Positions 8,726 through 18,317 are shown, counted from the first letter of the stretch. The stretch is 64,000 nucleotides of DNA from Shimazuella kribbensis DSM 45090 (GCF_000428065.1 NZ_ATZF01000001.1:301822-365821); one strand, 5' to 3'. Made by a program: numbers and translations. The notes: generated by a model not told the origin, from the letters alone.

Positions 8726-10071
8726 AACAACGTTATCTACCAATGACTGAGAAAGATCGATCCGAAATGCTAACAACAATAGGGGTAGATACAGTAGAAG
8801 AATTATTCAGCGAGATCCCATCTGAAGTTCGATTTGAAGGGGAAATGAATCTGCCAGCTCCTATGGCAGAATCGAATTTGGTGCGTCATATGCGGAAATT
8901 GGCAGGAAAAAATGTGTCAACCGATACGCATGCCTCTTTCCTAGGTGCTGGAGTATACGACCATCATATTCCTAGTGTAGTAGGTCATGTTATTTCTCGT
9001 TCTGAGTTTTACACTGCATATACTCCGTACCAACCGGAAATCAGCCAAGGAGAACTCCAAGCTATTTTTGAATTTCAGACCATGATTGCAGAATTAACAG
9101 GTATGGATGTGGCCAATTCCTCTATGTATGATGGTCCAACAGCGTTAGCAGAAGCAGCTAATCTTGCTTCTGGAGTTACGAAAAGGAAACAAATCCTTAT
9201 CTCTCGTGCGGTACATCCAGAAGCAAGAGAGATACTTGCTACAAGTTCACATGGGTTAGGATTGGAAGTAGTAGAGATCCCTTATGAGAACGGAATAACA
9301 GATGTAAAAGCTTTATCAGAAGCAGTAAGTTCTGAGACAGCAGCTGTTATTGTTCAATCTCCAAATTTCTTTGGACATCTGGAAGATCTAGATGCAATAG
9401 CAACACTTACACATGCAAACAAAGGGTTGTTTGTAGTAAGCAGTAATCCCATTTCCCTAGGGATGTTAAAGCCTCCTGGTAAGTTTGGTGCAGATATTGT
9501 GGTTGGAGATGCACAACCACTTGGCATACCAGCGTCGTATGGCGGACCCCATTGCGGATATTTTGCCACAACAAAAGCGTTAATGCGTCGAATACCAGGG
9601 AGAATCGTTGGAGAAACCGTAGATGAAGAGGGGAATCGAGGTTTCGTTCTAACTCTGCAAGCAAGGGAACAACATATTCGCCGGGATAAAGCAACCTCCA
9701 ATATTTGTTCCAATCAAGCTTTAAATGCCCTTGCAGCGTCGGTTTATGTCAGTTCGATGGGGAAAGAAGGAATGCAAGAGGTAGCGAGGCAGAATTTCCA
9801 TAAGGCACACTATGCAAAACAAGAGTTGAGCAAGATTGATGGGGTAGAAGTTGTTTTCACTACACCTTTTTATAATGAGTTTGTGATTTGTATCTCCAAA
9901 CCTATTTCTGAAATCAATCATAAGTTGCTGCAATATGGCATTATTGGAGGATATGAACTAGAAGTGGCTTATCCTGAACTAGCTAATCATATGCTGATTG
10001 CAGTGACAGAAGAGCGTACAAAAGAGGATATAGCAACATTATGTCGCGCACTGGAGGAGTTACTAGTATGA
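8722..10071 (+). CDS. gcvPA: Glycine dehydrogenase (decarboxylating) subunit 1
   Basis: The 449-residue N-terminal half of P-protein. Split P-proteins are the rule in Bacillales. It forms a heterotetramer with GcvPB and decarboxylates glycine onto lipoyl-H-protein. Recognisable segments include [38 protein letters not shown] and [14 protein letters not shown]. The ATG overlaps the gcvT stop by 4 bases and its ribosome binding site AGGAGGG lies inside gcvT. Confidence 0.96.
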   Translation: MKQRYLPMTEKDRSEMLTTIGVDTVEELFSEIPSEVRFEGEMNLPAPMAESNLVRHMRKLAGKNVSTDTHASFLGAGVYDHHIPSVVGHVISRSEFYTAYTPYQPEISQGELQAIFEFQTMIAELTGMDVANSSMYDGPTALAEAANLASGVTKRKQILISRAVHPEAREILATSSHGLGLEVVEIPYENGITDVKALSEAVSSETAAVIVQSPNFFGHLEDLDAIATLTHANKGLFVVSSNPISLGMLKPPGKFGADIVVGDAQPLGIPASYGGPHCGYFATTKALMRRIPGRIVGETVDEEGNRGFVLTLQAREQHIRRDKATSNICSNQALNALAASVYVSSMGKEGMQEVARQNFHKAHYAKQELSKIDGVEVVFTTPFYNEFVICISKPISEINHKLLQYGIIGGYELEVAYPELANHMLIAVTEERTKEDIATLCRALEELLV

Positions 10072-11519
10072 ATGCACATAAATCCCTCATTTTTGAATTG
10101 AGTCGTACAGGACGGATTGCTCATAGTTTACCAGTATTAGATGTTCCTGAAGTAGAAGAACTTCCAAAAGAGTATATGCGAGTAGAAGCAGCTGAACTTC
10201 CCGAAGTATCCGAACTCGATTTAATGCGTCACTACACGGAACTATCTCGTAGAAATCATGGTGTAGATAACGGATTTTATCCTCTTGGTTCTTGTACGAT
10301 GAAGTATAATCCAAAAGTGCACGAAGACGTTGCAAGATTATCCGGTTTTGCTAAGATCCATCCTTACCAATCAGTAGAAACAGTACAAGGTGCACTGCAA
10401 TTATTGTATGAACTACAAAACGACCTCGCAGAGATAACCGGAATGGATGGAGTGACTCTTCAATCAGCAGCTGGAGCACAAGGGGAATGGACAGGGCTCA
10501 TGATGATCAAAGCCTATCATCAAAGTCAGGGAGAAGGACAGAGAAACAAAGTAATTGTTCCTGATTCTGCTCATGGGACCAATCCAGCTAGTGCAACAGT
10601 TGCTGGATTTGAAACAATTACCATTCCTTCCAATGATAAGGGACTTGTTGATGTCGCGGCGTTAAAAGAAGTACTAGGTGAAGATACTGCTGCGTTAATG
10701 TTGACAAATCCAAATACATTGGGATTATTTGAAGAAGAGATTGTTGAAATTGCAAATCTCGTACATCAAGCAGGAGGATTGCTTTATTATGACGGAGCAA
10801 ATGCCAATGCTATTTTAGGGATCGCAAGACCTGGTGACATGGGTTTCGATGTAGTACACCTTAATTTGCATAAAACCTTTACTACACCACATGGTGGAGG
10901 CGGACCTGGAGCAGGCCCAGTTGGTGTAAAAAAAGAATTGGTACCATTTTTACCAAAACCTCTTGCAGCCAAAAGAGAAGATGGAACCTATTATCTTGAG
11001 TCTGATCTTCCAAATTCCATTGGTAGAGTCAAAGGTTTTTATGGTAACTTTGGCATCTTAGTAAGAGCTTTTGCTTATATTCGCACGATGGGTGCAGAGG
11101 GACTTCGTCAAGTATCCGAAAATGCCGTACTCAATGCAAATTACATGAAAGCAAGGCTCAAGGATTATTATGAGTTACCTTTCGATCAGGCATGTAAGCA
11201 TGAATTTGTCCTTTCTGGCAATCGTCAAAAAAAATCAGGTGTACGCACGTTGGATATAGCGAAGCGCCTATTAGATTTTGGCGTTCATCCTCCTACGATC
11301 TATTTCCCGCTCATAGTGGAAGAATGTTTGATGATTGAACCTACGGAGACAGAGAGTAAAGAGACATTGGATCATTTTATCGACACCATGATTCAAATTG
11401 CCAAAGAAGCAGAAGAAACACCAGAGGTAGTACAAGAAGCACCACACCATACATTAGTAAAACGTTTGGATGAAGTATTAGCTGCTCGTAAACCAAAGCT
11501 ACGATGGACAAAGGAATAA
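10068..11519 (+). CDS. gcvPB: Glycine dehydrogenase (decarboxylating) subunit 2
   Basis: The 483-residue C-terminal half of P-protein, which carries pyridoxal phosphate on the lysine of [16 protein letters not shown]. The segments [24 protein letters not shown] and [10 protein letters not shown] are typical. I chose ATG 10068, after GGAGGAG, which overlaps the gcvPA stop by 4 bases. A longer in-frame start at 10041 lacks this spacing. Last gene of the operon. Confidence 0.96.
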   Translation: MNAHKSLIFELSRTGRIAHSLPVLDVPEVEELPKEYMRVEAAELPEVSELDLMRHYTELSRRNHGVDNGFYPLGSCTMKYNPKVHEDVARLSGFAKIHPYQSVETVQGALQLLYELQNDLAEITGMDGVTLQSAAGAQGEWTGLMMIKAYHQSQGEGQRNKVIVPDSAHGTNPASATVAGFETITIPSNDKGLVDVAALKEVLGEDTAALMLTNPNTLGLFEEEIVEIANLVHQAGGLLYYDGANANAILGIARPGDMGFDVVHLNLHKTFTTPHGGGGPGAGPVGVKKELVPFLPKPLAAKREDGTYYLESDLPNSIGRVKGFYGNFGILVRAFAYIRTMGAEGLRQVSENAVLNANYMKARLKDYYELPFDQACKHEFVLSGNRQKKSGVRTLDIAKRLLDFGVHPPTIYFPLIVEECLMIEPTETESKETLDHFIDTMIQIAKEAEETPEVVQEAPHHTLVKRLDEVLAARKPKLRWTKE

Positions 11520-11528
11520 TAACAAAAA

Positions 11529-11556
11529 CAGCCGGGATTATTCCGGCTGTTTTTTC
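11529..11556. terminator. Terminator of the gcv operon
   Basis: ACAGCCGG and CCGGCTGT form the stem, followed by TTTTTT. It sits in the short convergent gap to the MFS gene and overlaps that gene's 3' end. Confidence 0.88.
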
Positions 11557-13064
11557 AGTTGAATAGAAGGAAAAAATAAAGTGGAGAAAAAAGTAAGAAC
11601 TGCAAAAATACCGACGCCCCAAAATACTGTATGTAGAGCTGTTTGTAGTCCATTCTGAAGAAGGTGAAGAGCTTCATTGCTCAGTTGCCCTTTTTTGATG
11701 GGATCAAGTAAAATATTTGCTGCATCAATCGAAGAAAGTTTTAAATTACTTGCATGATGTTGTCCTAAGTAATTTTTCAGTTGAAGATTGAGAACTCCTC
11801 CAAGAATGGCTGTCCCTAATGTAGTACCTACGGATCGCATAAACATACTAGAAGCGGTTGCTACACCTCTTGTTTCCCATCCAACGCTACTTTGGATAGA
11901 AATGGTAAAAGTAGAGGTGGCAAAACCCATCCCCACACCAATGACAAATGAACCTATTCCGGCCCAAATAGGACCTTTCATTGGATCGAGGGTAATAAAA
12001 AAGATAGAACCAAGAATAAGGAAAATACCACCTAGGATAGCAGTGTAACGAAAGCCGATTTTAGGAAATAATTTTGCTGTGGCACTTGCGGCTATTGGCC
12101 ATCCTACAGACATTGCGGTTAACGCAAATCCTGCAACAAGTGCAGATGAACCCATAATTCCTTGGACGTAAGTAGGTAGAAAACTAGCCAATCCGATCAT
12201 CGATGCACCAGCTAATAGTGTTGATATATTGGAAACCGCGATAAGCTTATTTTTCCATAAGGATAGTGGCATCATTGGAGAACTAGCGATGGTTTCCCAT
12301 TTGAGAAAAAGCACCATCGTAATGGCAAAGACTACAAATAAAGAGATCGTAGGAAATGAGGTCCAACCCCAATTGGAGCCACCTTCAATCAAAATCAGCA
12401 TTAAAGCGGAAACGGAAATCGAGAATAAGCTCGCACCAAGGTAATCGATTGATGGTTTCTTTTTCTCCACTTGCTCATGTAAGTACATGTTAATTCCAAT
12501 TAAACTTGCGATACCAAGTGGAATATTGACCCAAAATACCCATGCCCAACTGACATACTGGACGATTAATCCACCTGCAAGTGGCCCGATTACAGAAGAA
12601 ATCCCCCAAACACTAGATAAGTAACCTTGTATTTTGGAACGTTCTTCAAGAGAATATAAATCTCCTACTAGTGTGGTAGCAATTGGCATGACAGCTCCTG
12701 CTCCTATACCTTGAATAAAACGATAAAAGATAAGGAGTCCCATCGATGTTGCCATTCCACATAGCAATGATCCAATTAAAAATATAATCGTACCAATTAA
12801 AAAAATGGGTTTTCTTCCGAAAATATCAGATAGTTTACCGTAAATTGGAGTAGTGACAGATTGCATCAATAAAAAAGAAGAAAATACCCAACTATAAGCG
12901 GAGAAATTTCCTAATTCTGCTACGATTTCGGGTACAGCAGTAGCTACGATGGTCGATTCAATCGATATCATAAACATCGTTATGAGCAGAAAAACAAAAA
13001 CGTGTGTTCGTTTTGTTTTTGTTGTGTTTGCGGATAGTGTTTCCGTTGGTGTGTAGGAAGTCAT
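11538..13064 (-). CDS. DHA2-type MFS drug/metabolite exporter (14 TMS)
   Basis: A 508-residue major facilitator with about 14 hydrophobic segments. Family motifs are the loop 2-3 motif A GKLSDIFGRKPIFL, the antiporter motif C near GISSVIGPLAGG and IEGGSNWGW in the central linker region. Such EmrB/QacA-type proteins expel hydrophobic or cationic compounds with proton exchange. The start is ATG 13064, where the hydrophilic N-terminus begins; an upstream in-frame ATG would add an unlikely tail. It is monocistronic, and no neighbouring regulator reveals a substrate. Confidence 0.88.
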   Translation of the reverse strand: MTSYTPTETLSANTTKTKRTHVFVFLLITMFMISIESTIVATAVPEIVAELGNFSAYSWVFSSFLLMQSVTTPIYGKLSDIFGRKPIFLIGTIIFLIGSLLCGMATSMGLLIFYRFIQGIGAGAVMPIATTLVGDLYSLEERSKIQGYLSSVWGISSVIGPLAGGLIVQYVSWAWVFWVNIPLGIASLIGINMYLHEQVEKKKPSIDYLGASLFSISVSALMLILIEGGSNWGWTSFPTISLFVVFAITMVLFLKWETIASSPMMPLSLWKNKLIAVSNISTLLAGASMIGLASFLPTYVQGIMGSSALVAGFALTAMSVGWPIAASATAKLFPKIGFRYTAILGGIFLILGSIFFITLDPMKGPIWAGIGSFVIGVGMGFATSTFTISIQSSVGWETRGVATASSMFMRSVGTTLGTAILGGVLNLQLKNYLGQHHASNLKLSSIDAANILLDPIKKGQLSNEALHLLQNGLQTALHTVFWGVGIFAVLTFFSTLFFPSIQLKKQPE

Positions 13065-13361
13065 GATTTTTGTAACCTCGTTTCTTTCGTCGCAACATAG
13101 AAAATTAGACTTTAGATGAATTCTTATACAGTAATGATATAACATTTCGTGTTACTAAGAAACGATTTTCGATCAAGACGAGGATATTGTTTTTTGAAGA
13201 AGAATTTCCTCTGAAATAATAAAAATCAGGAGGTGTAGGCTGATTTTAACTTAAACCCAATTGGAAATAACAATTAAACTATTTGTGACTAAAAAACTAC
13301 AAGCCCACCAGATGCAAGTAAGATCATGGGGCAATTGGCGGAAGCGTATTTAGAAAAAGGA
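13065..13361. other. Intergenic region downstream of MFS start
   Basis: The stretch holds the promoter region of the minus-strand MFS gene and A+T-rich DNA with no supported gene. Its right side leads into a hairpin that resembles part of two IS605-like remnants in this window (see 13362). Confidence 0.4.
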
Positions 13362-13402
13362 TCAGACTTGCAAGAGGGTTGAAACCCTCCCTCGTCTGAC
13401 GC
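13362..13402. repeat. Hairpin related to IS605-like left ends (copy C)
   Basis: TCAGAC at 13362-13367 pairs with GTCTGA at 13394-13399 and GAGGG at 13374-13378 pairs with CCCTC at 13385-13389. The stretch CAGACTTG..AGAGG..CCTCCCTCGT..GACGC closely matches 15220-15256 and, inverted, 38160-38200, where it lies near the end of an IS605-like element. The rest of such an element is missing here, so it may be a solo relic. Confidence 0.5.
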
Positions 13403-13447
13403 ACCGAGAATACCCATATTTTTGGAAGATGGAGGTATTCTCGGTGC
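13401..13447. terminator. 14-bp perfect-stem hairpin
   Basis: GCACCGAGAATACC at 13401-13414 pairs fully with GGTATTCTCGGTGC at 13434-13447 around a 19-base loop, followed by AAAAATG. There is no T run on the plus strand. It may be a terminator or a structural part of the adjacent relic. Confidence 0.5.
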
Positions 13448-13458
13448 AAAAATGATAA

Positions 13459-13500
13459 AAAAACGTTTCGATTATTGGAACCATAATCGAAACGTTTTTT
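13459..13500. terminator. Terminator of dps (bidirectional)
   Basis: AAACGTTTCGATTAT and ATAATCGAAACGTTT make a perfect 15-bp stem with T runs on both strands. It lies 18 bases beyond the dps stop. Confidence 0.88.
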
Positions 13501-13517
13501 CTTTCACTAGCGGCTGA

Positions 13518-13961
13518 TTATTCGTTTCCTAGGTATGCGCCAAACATCCAACTATGTTTTTCTATTTTTGTTAAGATACCTGTTAATAAATCAGCAGTTG
13601 GATCATCATTTGCTTCATTTGCCAATTGTATTCCGTCACGAAGTTCATTCGTTATTTGTTCAAAGTCATTTACGATTTGCTGAACCATCTGTTCGGATCT
13701 TTCGTTTCCACTAGCTTCTTGGAGGCTAGTATTAGCTAAAATATCCGGAAAAGTAGCTACAGGTTTTCCTCCGATTGCCAGAAGTCTTTCTGCTAATTCA
13801 TCCAAAGTGCTATCCGCTTCGTGGTATAATTCCTCAAATTTCTGATGAAGTTCAAAAAAGGTATTCCCTTGCACATACCAATGATAATTATGAAATTTGG
13901 TATAGAGAAGACTCCAGTTTGCCACTTGTTTATTGAGTGCTTCTTGTAAAGATGGATTCAT
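13518..13961 (-). CDS. dps: Dps/ferritin-like DNA-protection protein
   Basis: A 147-residue Dps-family ferritin-like protein. The ferroxidase residues characteristic of the inter-subunit site are visible in YTKFHNYHWYVQG (His) and FEELYHEADSTLDELAERLL (Asp/Glu). Dps dodecamers oxidise and store ferrous iron using hydrogen peroxide and protect DNA. The start is the ATG at 13961, preceded by AGGAAGGAG; an upstream in-frame ATG gives an unneeded extension. It is monocistronic with a strong terminator. Control by PerR or sigma-B is common in relatives but no clear box was found. Confidence 0.93.
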   Translation of the reverse strand: MNPSLQEALNKQVANWSLLYTKFHNYHWYVQGNTFFELHQKFEELYHEADSTLDELAERLLAIGGKPVATFPDILANTSLQEASGNERSEQMVQQIVNDFEQITNELRDGIQLANEANDDPTADLLTGILTKIEKHSWMFGAYLGNE

Positions 13962-14013
13962 TTGTATAGGCTCCTTCCTGTATAGTATTTTATGTATGCC
14001 CACTTTTATAACA

Positions 14014-14035
14014 CCTAATTCTCCAGAGGATTAGG
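14014..14035. promoter_or_regulatory. Inverted repeat between dps and lipM
   Basis: CCTAAT at 14014-14019 and ATTAGG at 14030-14035 are perfect 6-bp arms with a 10-base spacer, located between the divergent dps and lipM starts. It could be an operator for either gene. The sequence does not match a PerR box. Confidence 0.35.
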
Positions 14036-14084
14036 AACTTATTCTTATTTTTTGATATACTGTGATCTAGAAAAAGGAGTAGAA

Positions 14085-14888
14085 ATGAGTATGAAATGGA
14101 GATATATTTCCTATGAAGTAGGCAATCCTGATTGGAATATGGCAGTGGATGAAGCGATCTTACTTGCACATAGTAAAGATTTGGTTCCACCTACTATCCG
14201 TTTTTATGGTTGGAATCCTGCAACTTTGAGTATCGGGTATTTTCAACATGCGAAAAAACATATAGATCATGAAACAAGAAAAGAAAAAAACCTTGGATTT
14301 GTTCGAAGGCTCACTGGTGGAAGAGCGGTTTTCCATGATCAAGAACTTACCTATAGTGTAATCGTTTCTGAAAAGTATAATTTGGTTTCATCTTCAGTTA
14401 AAGGGACTTATCGCAAAATCAACCAAGCTTTGGAGCTTGGTGTAAATCATATGATGTTAAAAGTGGATGATACAAATTCTTCTATTCAGACAAACATATC
14501 CTCCGCCGCCTGTTTCGATGCTCCTGGTTCAGAGGAATTTTTGATACAAGGAAGAAAGGTTATCGGTAGTGCACAGACAAGACAACATGGTGTTTTGTTA
14601 CAACATGGGAGTATATTGATCGACTTTCATTGGCAAGATTTTTATGATATTTTTTCCTTTCCGTCAGAACAAAGTCAAAAAAGTTTTGAAGAAAACTTGG
14701 GGACTTTATCGCAGTTGTGCGGAAGGCGGGTCACTATCGGTGAGGTAATCCATGCTATGCTATCCGGTTTTGAAAAGGGACTAGCTATTTCATTAGAGGA
14801 ACAAAAGCTTACTCCTTATGAATGGAATCTTGCCAAGGAACTAGCAGAAACAAAATATAGTACAAGTGCGTGGAATGAGAAAAGATAG
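14085..14888 (+). CDS. lipM: Octanoyl-[acyl carrier protein]:GcvH octanoyltransferase
   Basis: A 267-residue LipM-type member of the lipoate ligase/octanoyltransferase fold. It transfers octanoate from ACP to the H-protein lysine at the start of lipoate synthesis. Key features are RRLTGGRAVFHDQELTYSV, the catalytic cysteine in SSAACFDAP (Cys143 here, equivalent to the LipM nucleophile) and GRKVIGSAQTRQ. The cysteine distinguishes it from LplA ligases. Start ATG 14085 sits 5 bases after AAGGAG. The location downstream of the gcv genes matches Bacillus order and its biochemical link with GcvH. Confidence 0.92.
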   Translation: MSMKWRYISYEVGNPDWNMAVDEAILLAHSKDLVPPTIRFYGWNPATLSIGYFQHAKKHIDHETRKEKNLGFVRRLTGGRAVFHDQELTYSVIVSEKYNLVSSSVKGTYRKINQALELGVNHMMLKVDDTNSSIQTNISSAACFDAPGSEEFLIQGRKVIGSAQTRQHGVLLQHGSILIDFHWQDFYDIFSFPSEQSQKSFEENLGTLSQLCGRRVTIGEVIHAMLSGFEKGLAISLEEQKLTPYEWNLAKELAETKYSTSAWNEKR

Positions 14889-14921
14889 GGAATTGCTTCA
14901 ATCCTGTGATACATTCCTGTT

Positions 14922-15310
14922 TTGACACTCCACATGGCTGAAGCCAAGGGATTCTTGGGACGGTAGTCTAATGACTACTTCATTACCAAGCTAGCTCCGT
15001 GTGTCCCACGGTTGAACAGAGTTTTGTTGCTTTCGTCATAGCATAGACTTACTGCTTGGTTTTCGCATTTCAGTCTAGCCATTTTTCGGTACGCATAGCA
15101 TTTTACGTGCAAAACGATTGGTTTACACAACCCTATATCCTATCCACTTTTCAAAGAGCAACTGTCGATAGTTTAACAACAGAATGTATGTTTGTAAAGT
15201 GTTTTTTTGAAAAATTTGCCAGACTTGTGAGAGGTAGAAACCTCCCTCGTTTGACGCTCGCTTTCATCCCACGATTCAAACCGTGGGTTTTCCACTTGCA
15301 AGACTATAAT
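14922..15310 (-). mobile_element. tnpA/tnpB-less IS200/IS605-like element (copy A)
   Basis: A non-coding block of about 390 bp whose parts match, in order and inverted orientation, the block at 38111-38404. On the minus strand it begins near 15310 with a short A+T-rich flank and the hairpin CCCACG/CGTGGG (15268-15287). A second hairpin (15220-15256) follows, then GCTTGGTAATGAAGTAGTCA and ACTACCGTCCCAAGAATCCC, and it ends GGAGTGTCAA at 14922. That ending is typical of the right end and omega-RNA scaffold of IS605-family tnpB elements. No transposase or tnpB coding sequence remains. Confidence 0.62.
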
Positions 15311-15342
15311 GAAGATAAGTATAGAAGGGAATGGGTAATCGA

Positions 15343-16074
15343 GTGGCCATTTTTGCAATAAGTGACCTCCATCTTTCTTTTAATAAACCTGTACATATTG
15401 ACCAAATAGATCCGGAAAATGATATAACAAAACCAATGGAGTTATTTGGCTGGGAAAAACACTATGATCGAATCCGTGATAGCTGGAGGAAAAGTATTAC
15501 GAATAGCGATACGGTACTTATCCCAGGCGATATTAGTTGGGCATTAAAGCAAAAAGATGCTTTACATGATTTAGAGTGGTTGTCTCAGCTGCCTGGTCAT
15601 AAAGTGTTATCTCCAGGTAATCATGAGTATTACTATCATAGCAAAAACAAAATTAGAAATATTCTTCCTGCGGACATGGAATGGCTTGATGCTGATTTTA
15701 CCATTGTAGAAGGGAAATTAATTTGCGCGACAAGAGGTTGGACGTTGCCAACTGATCGTTATTTTGTGGAAGAGGATGATCGGAAAATATATGATCGTCA
15801 AGTTGGAAGACTACGTCTTGCATTGGAGACAGCAGTAGCAAGGCATTCTTACAAGGAAATCATCGTAATGCTTCACTATCCACCTATTAATAAAAATAGT
15901 ACCACTTCTGGATTTTGGGAATTGATGAAGCAGTATGAAGTGAAATATTGTATTTATGGTCATTTGCATGGTAAGTCTATTTTTGATGCAATAGAAGGAA
16001 AAATTAATGGGATCGAATTGAAACTAGTATCTTGTGATGCTTTGCATTTTTCCCCCATACAGATAATGTCGTAA
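15343..16074 (+). CDS. Metallophosphoesterase
   Basis: A 243-residue calcineurin-like phosphoesterase. Metal ligands are visible in order: ISDLHLSF near the N-terminus, PGDISWAL, PGNHEYYY, the catalytic-domain histidine in MLHYPPIN and GHLHGKS near the end. It resembles the single-domain bacterial phosphoesterases related to YqhP-region phosphatases; the substrate is unknown. The GTG at 15343 is preferred because AAGGGAATG lies at normal distance and it gives the usual start just before the first motif. An ATG at 15331 is possible but abuts the ribosome binding site. Confidence 0.87.
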   Translation: MAIFAISDLHLSFNKPVHIDQIDPENDITKPMELFGWEKHYDRIRDSWRKSITNSDTVLIPGDISWALKQKDALHDLEWLSQLPGHKVLSPGNHEYYYHSKNKIRNILPADMEWLDADFTIVEGKLICATRGWTLPTDRYFVEEDDRKIYDRQVGRLRLALETAVARHSYKEIIVMLHYPPINKNSTTSGFWELMKQYEVKYCIYGHLHGKSIFDAIEGKINGIELKLVSCDALHFSPIQIMS

Positions 16075-16174
16075 ATGCCTGTTGCGTAAAACAGGCTTGA
16101 TTTGTATTTCGCCCCAATCACTCCATACCGCCTTTGCATAAAGTAGTAGATCAGAGGAATGGGAGGAGTTTTTG

Positions 16175-16630
16175 ATGGCTTGTACCAATACAAATATTAT
16201 TGTTAATGGCGGTTTTCGAACAGGGCTAGCACCTTGGACGGGAACTAATGTGAAAATAGTAAAGAACCCTGTATATAAAAATGATTCTTCTGCGCTATTA
16301 CGAACTGGAAGTGTACTCAAACAAAGGCAAGCTCTTACCATCCAAAAAGGCTGTGCTTATTATTTGTATTTTCGGCTACTGAATGTGACTCCAAGCGGTT
16401 TGAATGCGAATTTATTTGCAACAGTTAGTTATTTGGATAATCACGGGAATATTATACGGTCTACACCACTACAAATTATCCTGCCACGGGCAAAAAAGCT
16501 CGCATTTAAATCTTATTTTAATATTGTTCCTCCCCCACCAGCTCAGACAAGGTCTGTTTCTGTTGTCTTCTCGAGTGTAAAAGGTACTGTATTTGTAGAT
16601 TATATTCGGCTTGCTGCTCATACTGTATAA
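16175..16630 (+). CDS. Secreted/surface-type beta-sandwich protein, resembles NTTRR-F1 domain
   Basis: A 151-residue protein with TNIIVNGGFRTGLAPWTG at the start, a pattern common to carbohydrate-binding-like jelly-roll domains and to the N-terminal domain of collagen-like exosporium proteins in Firmicutes (called NTTRR-F1). It lacks a cleavable signal peptide, as spore-surface proteins of that kind do, and here has no collagen repeats. Ribosome binding site GGGAGGAG precedes ATG 16175. A spore-coat or exosporium role is inference. Confidence 0.6.
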   Translation: MACTNTNIIVNGGFRTGLAPWTGTNVKIVKNPVYKNDSSALLRTGSVLKQRQALTIQKGCAYYLYFRLLNVTPSGLNANLFATVSYLDNHGNIIRSTPLQIILPRAKKLAFKSYFNIVPPPPAQTRSVSVVFSSVKGTVFVDYIRLAAHTV

Positions 16631-16781
16631 GAAATGGTTTTAAATACACATGATTTTGAAAATGTTTGATTTTTACGTAGTTAGCAAATGGATGTAAATA
16701 TTTCGCCTTACGATCTGTTCATGAATTGTGTTAAAATAGTATTTGCTATTTATTAAACATGTCTCAGGGGGTTTTGCTTAC

Positions 16782-17243
16782 ATGCCAACGCCTAGCATGG
16801 AAGACTATCTGGAAAATATTTATAAATTAATTGATCAAAAAGGTTACGCCCGTGTTTCCGATATCGCAGAAGCGTTGGAAGTGCATCCCTCATCGGTGAC
16901 CAAAATGGTGCAAAAATTGGACCAAAATCAGTATTTGGTCTACGAAAAATATAGAGGTTTGATGCTTACTGCAAAAGGGAAAAAAATGGGTAAGCGTTTG
17001 GTTCGTCGACATGAATTATTAGAACAATTCCTTCGATTAATTGGTGTAAAAGAAGAATTTGTATATGATGATGTGGAAGGTATAGAGCATCATCTCAGTT
17101 GGAATTCCATTACGTGTATCGAAAATTTAGTTGAAGTGATAGAAAAGAATGGAACAATAAAACAACAATTAAAAATCACATCCGAAACTGATGATTATGA
17201 GGATCTGGAAGATCTTAAATCTCAGGAGAAAACAATCCCCTAG
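16782..17243 (+). CDS. mntR: Manganese-responsive transcriptional regulator MntR
   Basis: A 153-residue DtxR-family repressor. It keeps near-complete MntR features: [15 protein letters not shown], the winged-helix stretch [20 protein letters not shown] and the metal-site region [16 protein letters not shown] with [12 protein letters not shown] (Asp, Glu and His ligands of the family). Manganese-bound MntR represses manganese import and activates efflux genes. The start at ATG 16782 leads straight into [12 protein letters not shown] terminator overlaps the stop codon. Gene order next to a patatin gene matches Bacillus. Confidence 0.95.
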   Translation: MPTPSMEDYLENIYKLIDQKGYARVSDIAEALEVHPSSVTKMVQKLDQNQYLVYEKYRGLMLTAKGKKMGKRLVRRHELLEQFLRLIGVKEEFVYDDVEGIEHHLSWNSITCIENLVEVIEKNGTIKQQLKITSETDDYEDLEDLKSQEKTIP

Positions 17244-17270
17244 ATAATTTTATTCTAGGGGATTGTTTTC
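17231..17270 (+). terminator. Terminator of mntR overlapping its stop codon
   Basis: AACAATCCCCTAGA pairs with TCTAGGGGATTGTT followed by TTC; the TAG stop codon lies in the 5' arm. Confidence 0.82.
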
Positions 17271-17306
17271 TACATATATTGGTACAAAGGCTTGGAGGTG
17301 TAATGG

Positions 17307-18263
17307 ATGTGGGCAGATGCAGTTTTTGAGGGTGGTGGGGTCAAAGGTATCGGCCTTGTTGGTGCATTATGTGTGGCAGAAGAAAAGGGTTATCGCTGGA
17401 AAAGGGTAGCAGGAACATCTGCAGGAGCAATACTGGCAGCACTTCTTGCTGCTGGTTACTCAGGTCAAGAACTATATGAAATCATGATCCAGAAGAACTT
17501 TGCTGATTTTTTGGCTCCAACTTGGTATGATTATATTCCATTCCTTGGACCTGGCGCCCGTCTTTGGTTTAAAAAGGGACTTCATCCAACAAATCGATTG
17601 GAAAAATGGTTGGAACACTTATTAGCACAAAAAGGTGTAAAGACGTTTAAAGATTTAGAGTCAAAAGAGACAAAGCTTCATGTTATTGTTTCCGATATCA
17701 CACTGGAAAACCTTCTCGTATTTCCTCAAGATTTAGCTGTTTATGGACATGATCCTTCCTGTTTTTCAGTAGCCAAAGCAGTAAGAATGAGTTGCAGTAT
17801 TCCTTTCTTTTTTGAACCAGCCCGATTGGAAAACAACCAAATTAACAAGAGTTGTTATTTGGTCGATGGTGCGGTTCTGAGCAATTATCCTATTTGGTTG
17901 TTCGATTCAAATAACCCGGAATGGCCAACATTTGGTTTTCGATTAACTTCTGATGATCCTCCAACAGGACATAATATCGATAGTCCTGTCAGTATGTTTA
18001 AAGCTCTTTTTGAAACAATGATGGATGCTCATGATAATCGGAATATTCGGGAACAAGATCAAGTAAGAACGATAACTGTACCATCATTAAATGTTAAAAT
18101 AACTGATTTTTCCATCGATATGAAAAAACGTGAAGCTTTGTTTCAATCAGGAGTAAAAGCAGCAGAGGACTTTTTTACCAAATTTACTTTCTCTGGATAT
18201 TTGGAAATGCGAAGTAAGATGGATTTATCAAATAATAAAAATAAACGAAGATTTATTGGTTAA
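17307..18263 (+). CDS. Patatin-like phospholipase (YqhO-like)
   Basis: A 318-residue patatin-family acyl hydrolase. The oxyanion loop FEGGGVKGIGLVGAL, nucleophile motif GTSAG (near residue 37) and the DGA catalytic aspartate motif in YLVDGAVLSNYP are all intact. It should cleave acyl ester bonds in lipids; the natural substrate is unknown. Ribosome binding site GGAGGTG precedes the ATG. Its place beside mntR matches Bacillus yqhO. Confidence 0.9.
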   Translation: MWADAVFEGGGVKGIGLVGALCVAEEKGYRWKRVAGTSAGAILAALLAAGYSGQELYEIMIQKNFADFLAPTWYDYIPFLGPGARLWFKKGLHPTNRLEKWLEHLLAQKGVKTFKDLESKETKLHVIVSDITLENLLVFPQDLAVYGHDPSCFSVAKAVRMSCSIPFFFEPARLENNQINKSCYLVDGAVLSNYPIWLFDSNNPEWPTFGFRLTSDDPPTGHNIDSPVSMFKALFETMMDAHDNRNIREQDQVRTITVPSLNVKITDFSIDMKKREALFQSGVKAAEDFFTKFTFSGYLEMRSKMDLSNNKNKRRFIG

Positions 18264-18272
18264 TAAAGAAAG

Positions 18273-18312
18273 AAAAGTCTAAGTTCATTGGAAGAGAACT
18301 TGGACTTTTTTT
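18273..18312. terminator. Convergent terminator
   Basis: AAAAGTCTAAGTTC pairs with GAACTTGGACTTTT plus TTT, between the patatin gene and the convergent coiled-coil gene. Confidence 0.82.
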
Positions 18313-18317
18313 GTTGC

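Noticed and set aside
13981-14050. PerR box upstream of dps
   Set aside because: The inverted repeat CCTAAT...ATTAGG does not match TTATAATNATTATAA.
15056-15361. 101-codon open frame and its antisense partner
   Set aside because: Both run through the non-coding IS605-like remnant and into the phosphoesterase start; the sequence match to copy B is at the DNA level with hairpins, not at the protein level.
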